Below, in pieces: positions 1 to 9,510 of a DNA stretch of 39,144 bases. The stretch lies in contig CAMDML010000025.1 in assembly GCA_945902215.1 (NCBI GenBank), positions 1-39,144 on the forward strand, given 5' to 3'. Position 1 is the first letter of the stretch. Each line of letters starts with the position of its first letter. This DNA comes from Klebsiella pneumoniae. Lineage in GTDB: Bacteria; Pseudomonadota; Gammaproteobacteria; Pseudomonadales; Pseudohongiellaceae. A program made the translations under genes and the position numbers. The notes beneath the pieces were generated by a model. That model was not told the DNA's origin. It saw nothing but the letters and a program-made list of their open reading frames with translations, and ran no database searches.

Positions 1-319
1 CAGGAGGATCGAGGCGGTTAAAAGAGATGGGCGTTCTATGCTTGGCATAGTCAGCATACTGAGCGATTAATGCTCAATAAGCAATATTGGCAGGCGAGCG
101 GCGGGCCCATTGGCAGGCGTCAGCTTGCAAGAAGGTGTGTGAGCTGGAATCAACAGGGATAACACCGCTGCGCAGCCGGCTCAATTACAGCCTGGTGTCA
201 CACTGGTCCACAGTGACTCGCCAGTGTGTGTGCAGTTGACCGATGAGGCATTGGCGGTGTTGTTGATATTTCCTGTTGGGGCCGGAATACCTTGGGCGGG
301 CTCGGTAGTTGGCTTGGCG
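1..319. other. Non-coding stretch downstream of rhlB
   Basis: No convincing reading frame is present between the window edge and the rhlB stop codon. There are short inverted repeats. A perfect 6-bp hairpin CTATGC-TTG-GCATAG lies at 36-50, a TGAGC/GCTCA pair at 60-76, and an 8-bp CACACTGG/CCAGTGTG pair at 199-228. None is followed by a T-run on the minus strand, so none can be called the rhlB terminator. A frame opposite and just past rhlB (181-429, minus) is a low-complexity Ala/Val shadow of the helicase tail. Confidence 0.5.
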
Positions 320-1699
320 CTAAGGTCTGCGGCGCCGGCCATCCCGGCTGCCGCCGCTACCGCTACCGCTGCTGCTACGTCCGCGACCACCACTGCCGCC
401 ACTCCCACCACTCCCACCACGCTTGCCATCCGGTGCTTCCGCCTTGAACTTCGACGGCAGGCTGAACGGTGGTGGTTCCAGCAGTTTGTCTGGTGTCGGG
501 TACTCGCATGGTAACTTCATGCCGATCTTCGCTTCGATGGCGGGCACCAAAAACGAATCATCCTCGCACGCGAAGCTGATCGACGTGCCAAACGCGCCGG
601 CACGACCAGTGCGACCAATGCGGTGCACGTAGTCATCTGACTCTTCCGGCAGCGTGAAATTCACCACGTGGCTGATGTCATCAATATGCAGACCGCGGCC
701 GGCAACATCGGTGGCCACCAACACCTGGATATCAGCGTTGCGGAATTCTTCCAGGGTCTTTACTCTTTTCGGCTGCGCCACTTCGCCTGACAGCAAACCC
801 ACGCTGATACCGTTGCGGTGCAGATTGTCGGCAAGCTTGCGCGCCTGATCACGGCGGTTGGTGAACACGATGACGCGCTCGCCCTCTTCGCTTTGAATCA
901 GGTTGTACAGCAGCGGATATTTCTGGTTGGTGGTGACGAGATAGACCACCTGCTTAACGTTATCCATGGTGACTTTTTCCGGCTCTACTTCCACGCGGAT
1001 CGGATTCATTGCCCAGCGCTCGGCCAAGGTCAGGATGTCGTCGGTAAAAGTTGCACTGAACAGCAGGGTCTGCCGGCAGTGCTTGGGCGGGCAGGCCGAA
1101 ATGATTTGGCGCACCTGCGGGATAAAACCCATGTCCATCATGCGGTCTGCCTCGTCGATGACCAGCAACTCCACCAGGCCCAGTGAAATATTGCGCTGGC
1201 TGATGAAGTCCAGCAAGCGGCCCGGGGTAGCGACCACGATGTCGACAATGTCCTGATCGAGTTGCTGCTGTTGCTTCTGGTAATCAATACCGCCTACCAG
1301 TGTGATGATTTTCAGCCCGGCGTATTTACAGAGCAGCTTGGCATCTTTCGCAATCTGCATGACCAGTTCGCGGGTTGGCGCAATGATCAGCGCGCGCGGC
1401 TCACCGACATAGCGCTCTTCCTCAACAGGGTTGTTCAGCAGGTCAGTAATGATTGTCGTCAGGAACGCGGCAGTCTTGCCGGTGCCGGTCTGTGCTTTGC
1501 CGGTGATGTCGTGGCCGTGCAGGCTAATGCTCAGGCTCTGGGCCTGAATCGGCGTGCAGAACTCGAAGCCGAGATCATCAATCGCGCGTAACAGCGGCGC
1601 GGGCAGTTTGAAATCGCGAAATTTGACGGTAGTGCGGGAATACGATCTGTCTTGCGGGGGAGCGGCTTCCGGCAGTGCCGGCGTTTCAATGGGATCCAT
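320..1699 (-). CDS. rhlB: ATP-dependent DEAD-box RNA helicase, RhlB type
   Basis: DEAD-box helicases unwind short RNA duplexes using ATP; RhlB of gammaproteobacteria works in mRNA decay with RNase E and PNPase. All family motifs are visible in the 459 residues: Q motif FCTPIQ (47-52), Walker A AQTGTGKT (69-76), PTREL (108-112), TPGR (158-161), DEAD (182-185), SAT (215-217), [11 protein letters not shown] (328-338) and [10 protein letters not shown] (359-368). After about residue 425 the protein ends in a Gly/Ser-rich then Arg-rich tail (GGSGGSGG, then RDGRRRRP), a common type of RNA-binding extension; E. coli RhlB (421 aa) is shorter. It is the last gene of the leftward group and lies 11 nt after the DUF4156-type lipoprotein gene. 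RhlB rather than RhlE is inferred from overall sequence feel, so the symbol is less certain than the family. Confidence 0.9.
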   Translation of the reverse strand: MDPIETPALPEAAPPQDRSYSRTTVKFRDFKLPAPLLRAIDDLGFEFCTPIQAQSLSISLHGHDITGKAQTGTGKTAAFLTTIITDLLNNPVEEERYVGEPRALIIAPTRELVMQIAKDAKLLCKYAGLKIITLVGGIDYQKQQQQLDQDIVDIVVATPGRLLDFISQRNISLGLVELLVIDEADRMMDMGFIPQVRQIISACPPKHCRQTLLFSATFTDDILTLAERWAMNPIRVEVEPEKVTMDNVKQVVYLVTTNQKYPLLYNLIQSEEGERVIVFTNRRDQARKLADNLHRNGISVGLLSGEVAQPKRVKTLEEFRNADIQVLVATDVAGRGLHIDDISHVVNFTLPEESDDYVHRIGRTGRAGAFGTSISFACEDDSFLVPAIEAKIGMKLPCEYPTPDKLLEPPPFSLPSKFKAEAPDGKRGGSGGSGGSGGRGRSSSGSGSGGSRDGRRRRP

Positions 1700-1710
1700 A
1701 CTGGGGTCTC

Positions 1711-2016
1711 TTACCGGCGGCAGCGGTAAATGTTGAAGGTTTGTTCGCCGTTTCTGGGTTCGCTGGTCGCGACGAGGGTATCACCACGGTCAGCAGCGCG
1801 GTTGCGTGCAATCGTACGTAATTCCTGGGCCACTTTGGTGGGCTGGCGGTTCACCACCACCTTGCTGGTGACGTTTACGGTGATGTTGCCTTCACTCGTG
1901 CAGTTGGCGATTTCACTCATCTGCAGGATCGCCACGTTTTCACCTTGCGGGGTCAGTTTCACAAAAGCGCAGGCGCTGAGAAGGAGGGTCAGGGTAACAA
2001 GCATCAGGTTGCGCAT
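1711..2016 (-). CDS. Small DUF4156-type outer-membrane lipoprotein
   Basis: This 101-residue protein begins with a short hydrophobic signal and a lipobox LLLSAC, with the acylated Cys at 16. The +2 residue is Ala, which by the usual sorting rule favours the outer membrane. The mature part is small, has paired cysteines (about 39 and 99), and contains a GEN-V-ILQ start and a [16 protein letters not shown] end. This resembles the DUF4156 family of gammaproteobacterial lipoproteins, whose function is not known to me. It sits 21 nt downstream of the YceI gene and 11 nt upstream of rhlB, so all three are probably on one transcript. The start is fixed by the signal peptide. The family assignment is by recall of pattern; the lipoprotein call is firm. 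Confidence 0.78.
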   Translation of the reverse strand: MRNLMLVTLTLLLSACAFVKLTPQGENVAILQMSEIANCTSEGNITVNVTSKVVVNRQPTKVAQELRTIARNRAADRGDTLVATSEPRNGEQTFNIYRCRR

Positions 2017-2037
2017 GGCTGTGTTCTCTTCAGAGGT

Positions 2038-2628
2038 TCACTTGCGATTGAATTTTACGTTGACTTCGATGGCCACGGAATCAGCAGCCATGTTCTGGTA
2101 TTCGTCGAGGCCAAAATCCAGCCGGTTGAGCGTGCCCGTGCCAAGGATACCCACCGTGCTGCCGCCAAGCACTCCGCCGCTGCCGGGGTTGAATTTGACG
2201 TGGAAGGTCCAGGGCTTGGTGATGCCAACAAAGGTCAGGTCACCGTTGAAATCCACTTCGTTGTCACCGGTTACAGTAGCTGAAGTGCTGGTGAACTTTG
2301 CTTCCGGAAACACGGAGGCGTTGAACCACACACCGCTGTTGACCAGCGTTTCAGTCACATCGCCGTCGGCCATGTTCAGACTGCCCATCTGCACACTGGC
2401 AGTCAGGCTTGATTTGGCCAGATTGGCTGGGTCGAGGGTCAGTGTTCCGGCATACATATCAAAGCGACCGACAAGGTTCAGGGCTTCCTGATGGAACACC
2501 CGAAAGAACACACTGCCGTACTGGCGGGTGAGCGTGTACTCAAGCGGACCTTCGGCGGCGAAGGCGGCCAAAGAAGAAACCAGAGCAGCGACAAGGACGA
2601 GAGTGACGTGCAGACTACGGCGGAGCAT
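2038..2628 (-). CDS. YceI-family periplasmic protein
   Basis: This is a 196-residue secreted protein with a cleavable signal peptide (about 1-24, ending AAFAA). The mature part has typical YceI features: an opening beta-strand YTLTRQYGSVFFRVFH, then GRFD, a TLDPANLAKSSLTASV segment, the VWFNASVFPEAKFTS block, and GDLTFVGITKP. YceI proteins are lipocalin-like beta-barrels that bind polyisoprenoid chains in the periplasm; their cellular role is poorly defined. A good ribosome binding site (AGGA, 7 nt spacing) precedes the ATG. The gene is 57 nt downstream of moeB and heads the yceI-DUF4156-rhlB part of the run. Whether it shares the hemA-moeB transcript is unclear; I see no strong terminator in the 57-nt gap. 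Confidence 0.88.
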   Translation of the reverse strand: MLRRSLHVTLVLVAALVSSLAAFAAEGPLEYTLTRQYGSVFFRVFHQEALNLVGRFDMYAGTLTLDPANLAKSSLTASVQMGSLNMADGDVTETLVNSGVWFNASVFPEAKFTSTSATVTGDNEVDFNGDLTFVGITKPWTFHVKFNPGSGGVLGGSTVGILGTGTLNRLDFGLDEYQNMAADSVAIEVNVKFNRK

Positions 2629-2685
2629 GGAGGTTCCTGTTAAGGCTGGAATTGGCGGGCATTCTTTCAGTCCGGGGCTTTCAGG

Positions 2686-3459
2686 TCAATCCGCAGCGCC
2701 ATTGGAAGTGCCGTTACTTCCCGCACATACAGCACATTCAGGGTTTTTCCGCAGTTGCATCTCGCGGAACTGCAGCCCTGAGGCATCGAACAGCAAGAGC
2801 CGCCCACACAGTGTGGTGCCGGTGCCTGTCAGTACCTTAATGCATTCCAGCGCCTGCAGACTACCCATCACGCCTACCAGCGGCGCCAGTACACCGTTGT
2901 TTGCGCAGCTAGCGTCGAGATCCTCACCTTCTTCATACAGACAGTGGTAGCAGGGACTGTTGCTCTGGCGGGCATCGAACACACTGAGCTGTCCTTCCAT
3001 GCGGATCGCCGCAGCGGAAATCAGGGGCACCCGGCTCTGCACGCAGGCGCGGTTCAGGGCGAAACGCGTGGTGAAATTGTCCGTGCAGTCGACCACGGCG
3101 TCGCAGCCGGCAACGAGGCTGGCGAGCTCTGTGCCTTCCAGTCGCTGTGTGTGCACATCGACTTTCACATCGGGATTCAGCGCACAGAGTGTGGCGCGCG
3201 CCGACTCAGCCTTGTTGCGGCCGATGCCGGCGGTGACGTGCGCGATCTGCCGTTGCAGGTTGCCGAGATCGACGGTGTCATGGTCCGCGAGTAGCAGCCG
3301 CCCGACACCAGCCGCGGCAAGATACATCGCCACGGGACAACCCAGTCCGCCAAGGCCGACAATCAGCACAGTGGCAGCCAGCAGTTTTTCCTGCCCGGCC
3401 ACATCCAAATTGGCCAGCATCAAATGGCGGCTATAGCGCAGTAGTTGGGCGTCGTTCAT
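2686..3459 (-). CDS. moeB: Molybdopterin-synthase adenylyltransferase MoeB
   Basis: MoeB activates the C-terminal glycine of the MoaD sulfur carrier by adenylation during molybdopterin synthesis; ThiF and HesA are close relatives. The 257 residues show the E1-like nucleotide-binding loop GLGGLGCP (35-42), the DxxxxDLGNLQRQ block (about 59-71), DCTDNF (124-129), and two zinc Cys pairs, Cys170/Cys173 and Cys242/Cys245. Length is close to E. coli MoeB (249). The start codon overlaps the prmC stop codon as ATGA (3456-3459), indicating translational coupling. No other molybdenum-cofactor gene is visible here, so ThiF-like or promiscuous use cannot be excluded. The order hemA-prfA-prmC-moeB is the same as in Pseudomonas, which supports the assignment. 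Confidence 0.9.
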   Translation of the reverse strand: MNDAQLLRYSRHLMLANLDVAGQEKLLAATVLIVGLGGLGCPVAMYLAAAGVGRLLLADHDTVDLGNLQRQIAHVTAGIGRNKAESARATLCALNPDVKVDVHTQRLEGTELASLVAGCDAVVDCTDNFTTRFALNRACVQSRVPLISAAAIRMEGQLSVFDARQSNSPCYHCLYEEGEDLDASCANNGVLAPLVGVMGSLQALECIKVLTGTGTTLCGRLLLFDASGLQFREMQLRKNPECAVCAGSNGTSNGAAD

Positions 3460-4301
3460 GTGTTTCCCGCTCCCGTGCGGCCCACAGTCACGCGTTCGTG
3501 GTTGCTGTAATCGCGATGCGTGCTGATGTCAGTATAGCCGAGCCCCGCCAACAGGCCGCGCACCGCACTGCCCTGCTGCCAGCCATGTTCCAGCAGCAGC
3601 CAGCCACCTGCCACCAGATAGTCTTGGGTCTGACAGGCAATGTTGCGCAGGTCAGCCAGACCAGCTTCATCCGCAACCAGCGCCTGACGCGGTTCGAAAC
3701 GGACATCGCCTTCCTGCAGGTGCGGATCACTTGCATCTATATAAGGAGGGTTGCTGACGATCAGCACGTAATCGCGTCCCGGCAGCGGCCTGCACCAACT
3801 GCCGGCAAGCAGGTGCAGATTGCTGTGACCGGTCTTGCGGAAATTGGCGGCCGCAACACTTTGCGCTTCCGCACTAAGCTCGGTGGCATGCACTTGCCAG
3901 TCCGCACGTTCGGAGGCCAGAGCGATGGCAATGGCACCGGAGCCAGTGCCGAGATCGGCGACCTTGCCTACCAGATCTGTCCCCAGCCGCAGCGCCTGTT
4001 CCACCAGCAGCTCCGTTTCCGGACGCGGAATCAGCACAGCAGGGCCCACTTCCACCTCGAACGTCCAGAACCCGCGTCTACCCAGCAAATAAGCTACCGG
4101 CTCGCCGCGTTCACGGCGCTCACATAGCGTGGTAAATGCTTGCTGTTGTTCCTGCGTGAGTGTGTGTTCCGGCCAGGCAAAGAGCCAACTGCGGTTTTTG
4201 TCGAGAACCTGAGCCAGCAGCAGTTCTGCATCGAGTTGCGCGCTGGCGCTGGCCTGCAGCCGCTCACTTGCATCCGCCAACGCGCTCTGCACGGTCAGCA
4301 T
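3456..4301 (-). CDS. prmC: Release-factor glutamine methyltransferase PrmC (HemK)
   Basis: PrmC methylates the glutamine of the GGQ motif in release factors 1 and 2 using S-adenosylmethionine, which raises the efficiency of termination. The 281 residues contain the N-terminal substrate-recognition domain (with LGRRGFWTFEVEV at about 73-85 and IPRPETE at 91-97), the SAM loop ADLGTGSGAIAIAL (115-128) and the catalytic NPPY (184-187). Length is close to the E. coli protein (277). It lies 1 nt downstream of prfA, which encodes its substrate, and its stop overlaps the moeB start. No ribosome binding site of its own is needed at this spacing; reinitiation after prfA is likely. Confidence 0.95.
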   Translation of the reverse strand: MLTVQSALADASERLQASASAQLDAELLLAQVLDKNRSWLFAWPEHTLTQEQQQAFTTLCERRERGEPVAYLLGRRGFWTFEVEVGPAVLIPRPETELLVEQALRLGTDLVGKVADLGTGSGAIAIALASERADWQVHATELSAEAQSVAAANFRKTGHSNLHLLAGSWCRPLPGRDYVLIVSNPPYIDASDPHLQEGDVRFEPRQALVADEAGLADLRNIACQTQDYLVAGGWLLLEHGWQQGSAVRGLLAGLGYTDISTHRDYSNHERVTVGRTGAGNT

Positions 4302-4302
4302 G

Positions 4303-5385
4303 TCAGTCCGCCAGTTCGGCGAGCTGATCGGCCTGGTGTTCCGCCAGCAGAGGTTGAATCACGTCATCCATGTTGCCGGCCATGATGTCGCCGAGTTTGT
4401 AGAGGGTGAGCTTGATGCGGTGATCTGTGAGACGCCCGTCGGGATAATTGTAGGTGCGGATTTTCTCGGAACGGTCGCCGGAACCCACCAGACTGCGCCG
4501 GGTATCGGTTTCCAACTGATGACGCTCGGCTTCTGCCGCCGCTTTCAATTTGGCCAGCAGCAAGGCCATCGCTCTGGCGCGATTCTTGTGCTGTGAGCGT
4601 TCGTCCTGACATTCCACCACGATGCCGCTGGGCAGATGCGTGATGCGAATGGCGGAATCGGTCTTGTTGACGTGCTGCCCGCCGGCGCCGCTGGCGCGGT
4701 AGGTGTCGACTTTCAGATCAGCCTTGTTGAGTTCTATTTCAGCGGCTTCTTCCGGTTCCGGCATTACTGCCACCGTGCAGGCAGAGGTATGCACCCTGCC
4801 TTGCGTTTCGGTTTCAGGGACACGCTGCACGCGGTGCGCGCCGGATTCAAATTTCAGCTGACCGTACACATTGTTGCCTTCGATGCGGGTGATCACTTCC
4901 TTGAAGCCGCCATGCTCGCCGCGCCGCTCACTGAGCAGCTCGACCTTCCAGCCCTTTTTTTCCGCATAGCGTGTGTACATCTTCAGCAGGTCGCCGGAAA
5001 AAATCGCGGCTTCGTCGCCGCCAGTGCCGGCGCGGATTTCGAGAAACACATTGCAGGTATCGCGCGGGTCCTTCGGCAGCAGCAGCTTTTGCAGCTCTGC
5101 GTCCAGCTCTTCGATCCGGCGCGAGCTGCTGGCATATTCTTCTGCCGCCATCGCGCGCACATCGGCGTCGCTGTCCTTCTGCATCGCGGCCGCTTCGGCA
5201 AAGTTTTGCTGCGCCTGTTGCAACTCGCGGTAACAGCGCACCACGGGTTCGAGTTCGGCATATTCCATTGAGTAGGCGCGGAACTTGTCTTGTACGCCGA
5301 TGACTTCGGCGTCGCTCAGTTGGCGTTCCAGCTCCTCATGGCGCTCCATCAGGCGCTCGAGTTTGGCGTTAATCGAGGGGTTCAT
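4303..5385 (-). CDS. prfA: Peptide chain release factor 1
   Basis: RF1 recognises UAA and UAG and triggers peptidyl-tRNA hydrolysis. The protein has 360 residues, the same as E. coli RF1. The peptidyl-transferase-centre motif [15 protein letters not shown] has GGQ at 235-237. The codon-reading PxT motif is present as PET at 190-192 (E. coli has PAT; PET occurs in many RF1s), so this is RF1 and not RF2, which has SPF. The N-terminal long helices (1-110) are intact. Its ATG overlaps the hemA stop codon as ATGA (5382-5385), and prmC follows after 1 nt, so hemA-prfA-prmC-moeB behaves as one coupled operon. Confidence 0.97.
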   Translation of the reverse strand: MNPSINAKLERLMERHEELERQLSDAEVIGVQDKFRAYSMEYAELEPVVRCYRELQQAQQNFAEAAAMQKDSDADVRAMAAEEYASSSRRIEELDAELQKLLLPKDPRDTCNVFLEIRAGTGGDEAAIFSGDLLKMYTRYAEKKGWKVELLSERRGEHGGFKEVITRIEGNNVYGQLKFESGAHRVQRVPETETQGRVHTSACTVAVMPEPEEAAEIELNKADLKVDTYRASGAGGQHVNKTDSAIRITHLPSGIVVECQDERSQHKNRARAMALLLAKLKAAAEAERHQLETDTRRSLVGSGDRSEKIRTYNYPDGRLTDHRIKLTLYKLGDIMAGNMDDVIQPLLAEHQADQLAELAD

Positions 5386-6731
5386 GGTTTGCGCTGTGCT
5401 TCCGTGGCCGGATCGGCCGGGACGGCTTCATTCACTTCCTCGTTGCTGGCTTCCAGCTCAAACAACTGCACGGCGAGATCAATCAGATCGGACTGACCGT
5501 CAGCACCGGCCTTCTTCATCTGCACGCTGGGCGCGTGCAGCAGTTTGTTGGTCAACAGGCGCGCGAGTTCACGGAGTACACCCTCGGGTGCTGCGCCTTT
5601 CTCCAGCGCCTTGAGCGCCTTGTCGAGTTCGGCATTGCGGATGCTCTCGGCTTTTTCGCGGAAACTGCGCAAGGTGGACACAATGCCAAGTCCGCGCTCC
5701 TTCCGCGTCCACGCTTCCACCCCAAGGTCGATAATAGCCTCGGCTTCGCGTGCCGCTTCCTGCCGGTTTTTCAGATTGACGTCGATGACCTGACGCAAAT
5801 CGTCTACGCTGTAGAGGAACACATCTTCCAGTTCGCCGACTTCCGGTTCAATGTCGCGCGGCACCGCCAGATCAACCATGAAGATCGGCTTGTGGCGACG
5901 GGCGCGCAGTGCGGTTTCAACCGCACCCTTGCCGAGAATCGGCAACTGGCTGGCGGTGGATGAGACAACGATGTCGGCATGCACCAGTTCTTCGGGAATG
6001 TCAGAGAGCAGCACTTCGCGCACACCGTATTTGCGTTTGAGTTCCTGCGCGTTGGTCAGCGTCCGGTTGGCCACGACAATGGTGGCCACACCCGCTTCCT
6101 GCAAATGCTGCACGACAAGTTCGATGGTACGGCCAGCGCCAATCATCAGCGCGCTGGCTTGGTGAATATCGGTGAATATCTGCTGCGCAAGGGTGACCGC
6201 AGCGAACGCGACCGAGACCGGGTTCTCGCCGATCGCGGTTTCGGTGCGCACCTGTTTCGCGGCGGCGAACACATCTTCAAATACGCGGTGCAGTTTGCTG
6301 CCAACCGTTGCGGCTTCCTGCGCCACCGCGTAGGCCGATTTGATCTGACCGAGAATCTGCGGTTCGCCCAGCACCATCGAATCGAGTCCGCTGGCCACCC
6401 GCATCATGTGACGCACGGCGGCTTCGTCGCGATGACTGTAAACGGAGGGTTCGAGCTGGCCCACCGGCAGGCCATGGAAATCGGCCAGCCATTGCAGCAG
6501 TTTGGCTGCCTGTTTGGGTTCATGGGAGGCATCAATCGGATCCGGCGCCAATTCCGGCACACCAAAGAGCTCCGTCCGGTTGCAAGTCGACAGGATGGCT
6601 ACTTCAGTCATGCCGGCCCGCGCACAAGCCTGGTGCAGGGCCTCGTGCATTACTTCGGGCACAAAGGCGACCTTTTCACGCACGGCGATGGGAGCCGTGT
6701 TGTGATTGATGCCCAGCACCAGTAGGGACAT
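5382..6731 (-). CDS. hemA: Glutamyl-tRNA reductase
   Basis: HemA reduces glutamyl-tRNA(Glu) to glutamate-1-semialdehyde with NADPH, the first committed step of C5-pathway tetrapyrrole synthesis. The 449 residues begin with the family start [20 protein letters not shown] and contain the catalytic Cys50 in STCNRTELF. The Rossmann-domain GAGxTIEL signature reads GAGRTIELV, followed by the long spinal helix and the C-terminal dimerisation domain. The protein is about 30 residues longer than E. coli HemA (418), mostly in an acidic C-terminal tail. The start is clear from homology but no Shine-Dalgarno is visible: the upstream stretch is a C7 run read on the minus strand. This is the first gene of the leftward operon. 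Confidence 0.96.
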   Translation of the reverse strand: MSLLVLGINHNTAPIAVREKVAFVPEVMHEALHQACARAGMTEVAILSTCNRTELFGVPELAPDPIDASHEPKQAAKLLQWLADFHGLPVGQLEPSVYSHRDEAAVRHMMRVASGLDSMVLGEPQILGQIKSAYAVAQEAATVGSKLHRVFEDVFAAAKQVRTETAIGENPVSVAFAAVTLAQQIFTDIHQASALMIGAGRTIELVVQHLQEAGVATIVVANRTLTNAQELKRKYGVREVLLSDIPEELVHADIVVSSTASQLPILGKGAVETALRARRHKPIFMVDLAVPRDIEPEVGELEDVFLYSVDDLRQVIDVNLKNRQEAAREAEAIIDLGVEAWTRKERGLGIVSTLRSFREKAESIRNAELDKALKALEKGAAPEGVLRELARLLTNKLLHAPSVQMKKAGADGQSDLIDLAVQLFELEASNEEVNEAVPADPATEAQRKP

Positions 6732-6901
6732 GAGGGGGGGAGCCTGAATTGGAAGGCGGCTATTTTACAGGGTTACGCCGCCACAAAGCCATGCTGGGGA
6801 CCTGCTCTCAAAGTCCCAACGTGCACAAATGCGTCCACATTTACAGATACTTACGCTGCCCTGCGGCGCAACAGTGTGGCGGCGTGCACCCCCGGCCGCG
6901 A

Positions 6902-6931
6902 TTGTGAAGGGTGCGAATGTCTGGCTATACT
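6902..6931 (+). promoter_or_regulatory. Predicted sigma-70 promoter of the TPR-lolB-ispE operon
   Basis: TTGTGA (6902-6907) and TATACT (6926-6931) are separated by 18 nt and match the -35 and -10 consensus at 4 and 5 of 6 positions. Predicted initiation near 6938 leaves a leader of about 43 nt before the TTG start at 6981. On the opposite strand a TAAAAT hexamer (6767-6762) about 30 nt before hemA could be that operon's -10, but I see no good -35 for it. Confidence 0.5.
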
Positions 6932-6980
6932 AGCCTCGCACTTCCGCCCTACTAGTTAGTAATTCCAGAGACTGCGTGTC

Positions 6981-8846
6981 TTGATTCAGATCCTTCCAAC
7001 CGGAAACCACAGCTACTCCTACTTTCAGCCATGCCGCAAGTTGCTGCTGACCGCACTGCTGTTGCCGCTGCTGCTGGCGTCTTGCGCCACAGTGGAAAAC
7101 CTGGCGCCCGCCGCCGCAGAACTGCCGGCTGCTGTTGAGACTAACGCTGAGACTGCTGCTGACACTTCTGCCGAGGCCCCAGTTGCCACCACGGACACTG
7201 CGGCAGCAACACCTGAGCCAAAACCTGTCGCTGAAATCCAATACGGTAACTTCTCAGAAGATGTACTTGCCCGCACCATTCTGGCGGAACTGGCCGGGCA
7301 GCGCGGCTATTCGCAGCAGTCGCTGGATGAATACCTGCAATTGGCCCGCGAAACCGGCGACCTCAGTATCATCCAGCGCACGATGCGCATCGCCACCTTC
7401 CTGCGCAATGTGCAGGTGGCACTGGAGATGGGCAACCTGTGGCTGGAGCGTGAACCGGATTCGGTTGAAGCGCGCCAGACCATCGCAATCCAGATGATCG
7501 CGCTCGGCCGTTACGGTGAGGCGGTCGCCCAAATGGTCATGCTGCTGGAGCAGGGCAATGAGGTCAATTTCAGAATTGTTTCCTCACGCATTGCTACTGA
7601 TCAGAACGCTGCGCTGATTCTTGACGCGCTCATCACCGATTTCGAAGAGTTGCGGCTGCGCTTTCCCGACAATGAGTCACTGAAGCTCGGGCTTGCCCAT
7701 CTTTATCAGCAGAACAGCCAGATCCCGGAAGCCTACGCCATCGTTGCGCAACTGGCCAAGGACATGGGCGATAGTCCCGAAGTGGTTATCCTGGAAGTAC
7801 AACTGCTCGAATTACTGGGTGACGCTGAACGCGCGCAGAGCCGGCTCGCCGAGAGCCTGGAAACAAACCCCAAACACAAGCAGTTGCGCTTCATGTACGG
7901 CCGCAAACTGATCGACGAGCAACGTTTCCAGGATGCGCGTGAACAATTCGCCATTCTGGTTGAGCAGGATCCCACGGATTTCGACATCGTGTATTCGCTG
8001 GCGCTGCTGAGCATGGAAGTGAACATGCTCACCGAAGCACGGGGTTATCTGGATCGCCTGGTAGTCAGCGGCAAGCGTCTCGACGACGCCCATTTCTATC
8101 TCGGCTTTATCAACGCCCAGGAAAACCAACCCGATACCGCGATTGAGCACTACCTGCGCGTTACCAGCGGCAACAATTTCCTGCAGGCGCAGCGCAACCT
8201 GACCGAGCTGATGATTCGTGCCGGACGTTATCCGGAAGTCAAAGCCCATTTGCAGAACATCCGCTTCCGCAATGCCGACTACAACATTCCGCTGCTGACG
8301 ATGGAAGCCAACGTGCTGATTGATGAAGGTCGCAACGATGACGCCGCTACGCTGCTGGACAGTTCAATCGGCCTCTTCCCCAACAACGTCCAACTGTTGT
8401 TCCTGCGCTCGGTGCTGAGCCAAAACCTCAACGATCTGGTGTTGATGGAGCAGGATTTGCGCAAGATCATTCAGCTCGATCCGACGAGCCCCATGGCCTA
8501 CAACAGCCTCGGCTACACCTTGGCCGACCGCACCGACCGCTATCAGGAAGCTTACGAGCTGATCGGCCGCGCCTTTGAACTGGCACCCAATGATCCAGCC
8601 ATTATCGACAGTCTGGGCTGGGTGCAGTACCGCCTCGGCATGTTTCAGGAAGCGTCGGAGAATCTTGCGCGCGCATACGAACTCTTCCCCGACCATGAAG
8701 TGGCTGCACATCTCGGCGAAGTATTGTGGGTGATGGGTGAGCACGCTGAAGCAACCCGGGTGTGGCGCAATGCACTTGAAATCGAACCCAACAGCGTCCA
8801 CATCCTCAAAGCCATGGAGCGCCTCAACGTCGGCGCTTCCATCTAG
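6981..8846 (+). CDS. TPR-repeat outer-membrane lipoprotein (PA4667-like)
   Basis: This 621-residue protein has an N-terminal lipoprotein signal with lipobox LASC (Cys35) and Ala at +2. An Ala/Thr/Glu-rich linker (about 40-85) follows, then TPR-type helical repeats to the C-terminus; the clearest are SPMAYNSLGYTLADR, DPAIIDSLGWVQYRLG and the final EALEIEPNS-like segments. It corresponds by position and type to the Pseudomonas gene between hemA and lolB. A scaffold role in outer-membrane biogenesis is often assumed but not established. The start is TTG at 6981: an in-frame stop lies at 6960-6962, the only other upstream candidate is CTG at 6972, and TTG at 7041 would remove the basic n-region. 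Spacing to lolB is 7 nt. Confidence 0.85.
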   Translation: MIQILPTGNHSYSYFQPCRKLLLTALLLPLLLASCATVENLAPAAAELPAAVETNAETAADTSAEAPVATTDTAAATPEPKPVAEIQYGNFSEDVLARTILAELAGQRGYSQQSLDEYLQLARETGDLSIIQRTMRIATFLRNVQVALEMGNLWLEREPDSVEARQTIAIQMIALGRYGEAVAQMVMLLEQGNEVNFRIVSSRIATDQNAALILDALITDFEELRLRFPDNESLKLGLAHLYQQNSQIPEAYAIVAQLAKDMGDSPEVVILEVQLLELLGDAERAQSRLAESLETNPKHKQLRFMYGRKLIDEQRFQDAREQFAILVEQDPTDFDIVYSLALLSMEVNMLTEARGYLDRLVVSGKRLDDAHFYLGFINAQENQPDTAIEHYLRVTSGNNFLQAQRNLTELMIRAGRYPEVKAHLQNIRFRNADYNIPLLTMEANVLIDEGRNDDAATLLDSSIGLFPNNVQLLFLRSVLSQNLNDLVLMEQDLRKIIQLDPTSPMAYNSLGYTLADRTDRYQEAYELIGRAFELAPNDPAIIDSLGWVQYRLGMFQEASENLARAYELFPDHEVAAHLGEVLWVMGEHAEATRVWRNALEIEPNSVHILKAMERLNVGASI

Positions 8847-8853
8847 TTTCTGC

Positions 8854-9510
8854 ATGACCTGCATACCCGCTCCGCGTTTCCTTGCCCGCGCTATCACGCT
8901 TTCTGCCACGCTGCTGCTCGCTGCCTGCGCCACACAGCCGCTGGTGCTGGACGATCCAGACTGGCTCCGTCATCAAACTTCCGTTGACTCACTGCAGCAC
9001 TGGGAACTGTCGGGCCGGCTGAACGTGCGCCAGAACGACCAGTCGGATACCGTTAACATCAATTGGTTGCAGCAAGACACCGCTTTCGATTTGCGGCTCA
9101 ACTCCAGTGTCCTCGGGCTTGGCGCAGTGCACGCATACGGTGTGCCGACGCAAGTCACCGTCGAAAAAGCGGGTGAAGAACCGGCGACCCTGCCCGGACT
9201 CGGTGCTGTGACGCAGGAATATTTCGGTTACGAACTGCCCGCTGCCCGTCTGCTGTACTGGGTGCGCGGCCTGCCCGCGCCCGGACTGCGCGGCAGCAAC
9301 ACCTTTAATGCCAACGGCATGCTCGCCACACTGCGGCAGGTGGATGAGGCTGGTCTCGAATGGAATCTGGTCTTCGACCGTTACCTACCGCTCAATGGCG
9401 GCACCGGAATGGTCTATCTCCCGGGCCGCATCGTCATCCAGCGCGAGGGCCTGCAACTGCGGTTTTTGATCAACACCTGGCAAGTGCCCGCAAGCACAAC
9501 CGCGCCATGA
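8854..9510 (+). CDS. lolB: Outer-membrane lipoprotein receptor LolB
   Basis: LolB accepts lipoproteins from LolA and inserts them into the inner leaflet of the outer membrane. I choose ATG 8854 (218 residues; E. coli 207) because it places a normal lipoprotein signal at the N-terminus with lipobox LAAC (Cys25); the longer open frame upstream only overlaps the TPR gene. Typical features follow: HWELSGRLNVRQ, a DTVNINWLQQDTAFDLRLNS beta-sheet region, GLGAVHAYG, the LPAARLLYWVRGLPAP segment and LVFDRYLP. It is 7 nt after the TPR lipoprotein gene, and its stop overlaps the ispE start as ATGA. The lolB-ispE-prs order is conserved in gammaproteobacteria. Confidence 0.93.
   Translation: MTCIPAPRFLARAITLSATLLLAACATQPLVLDDPDWLRHQTSVDSLQHWELSGRLNVRQNDQSDTVNINWLQQDTAFDLRLNSSVLGLGAVHAYGVPTQVTVEKAGEEPATLPGLGAVTQEYFGYELPAARLLYWVRGLPAPGLRGSNTFNANGMLATLRQVDEAGLEWNLVFDRYLPLNGGTGMVYLPGRIVIQREGLQLRFLINTWQVPASTTAP

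Noticed and set aside
181..429. Possible frameshifted longer C-terminus of RhlB
   Set aside because: The alternative frame gives an Ala/Val low-complexity run and then an unremarkable tail. RhlB ends plausibly in its own frame with an Arg-rich tail, a normal ending.
4810..4820. RF1 codon-recognition motif PET instead of the E. coli PAT
   Set aside because: The motif is PxT in RF1 generally and PET is common in bacteria, so it is not a sign of altered stop-codon use.
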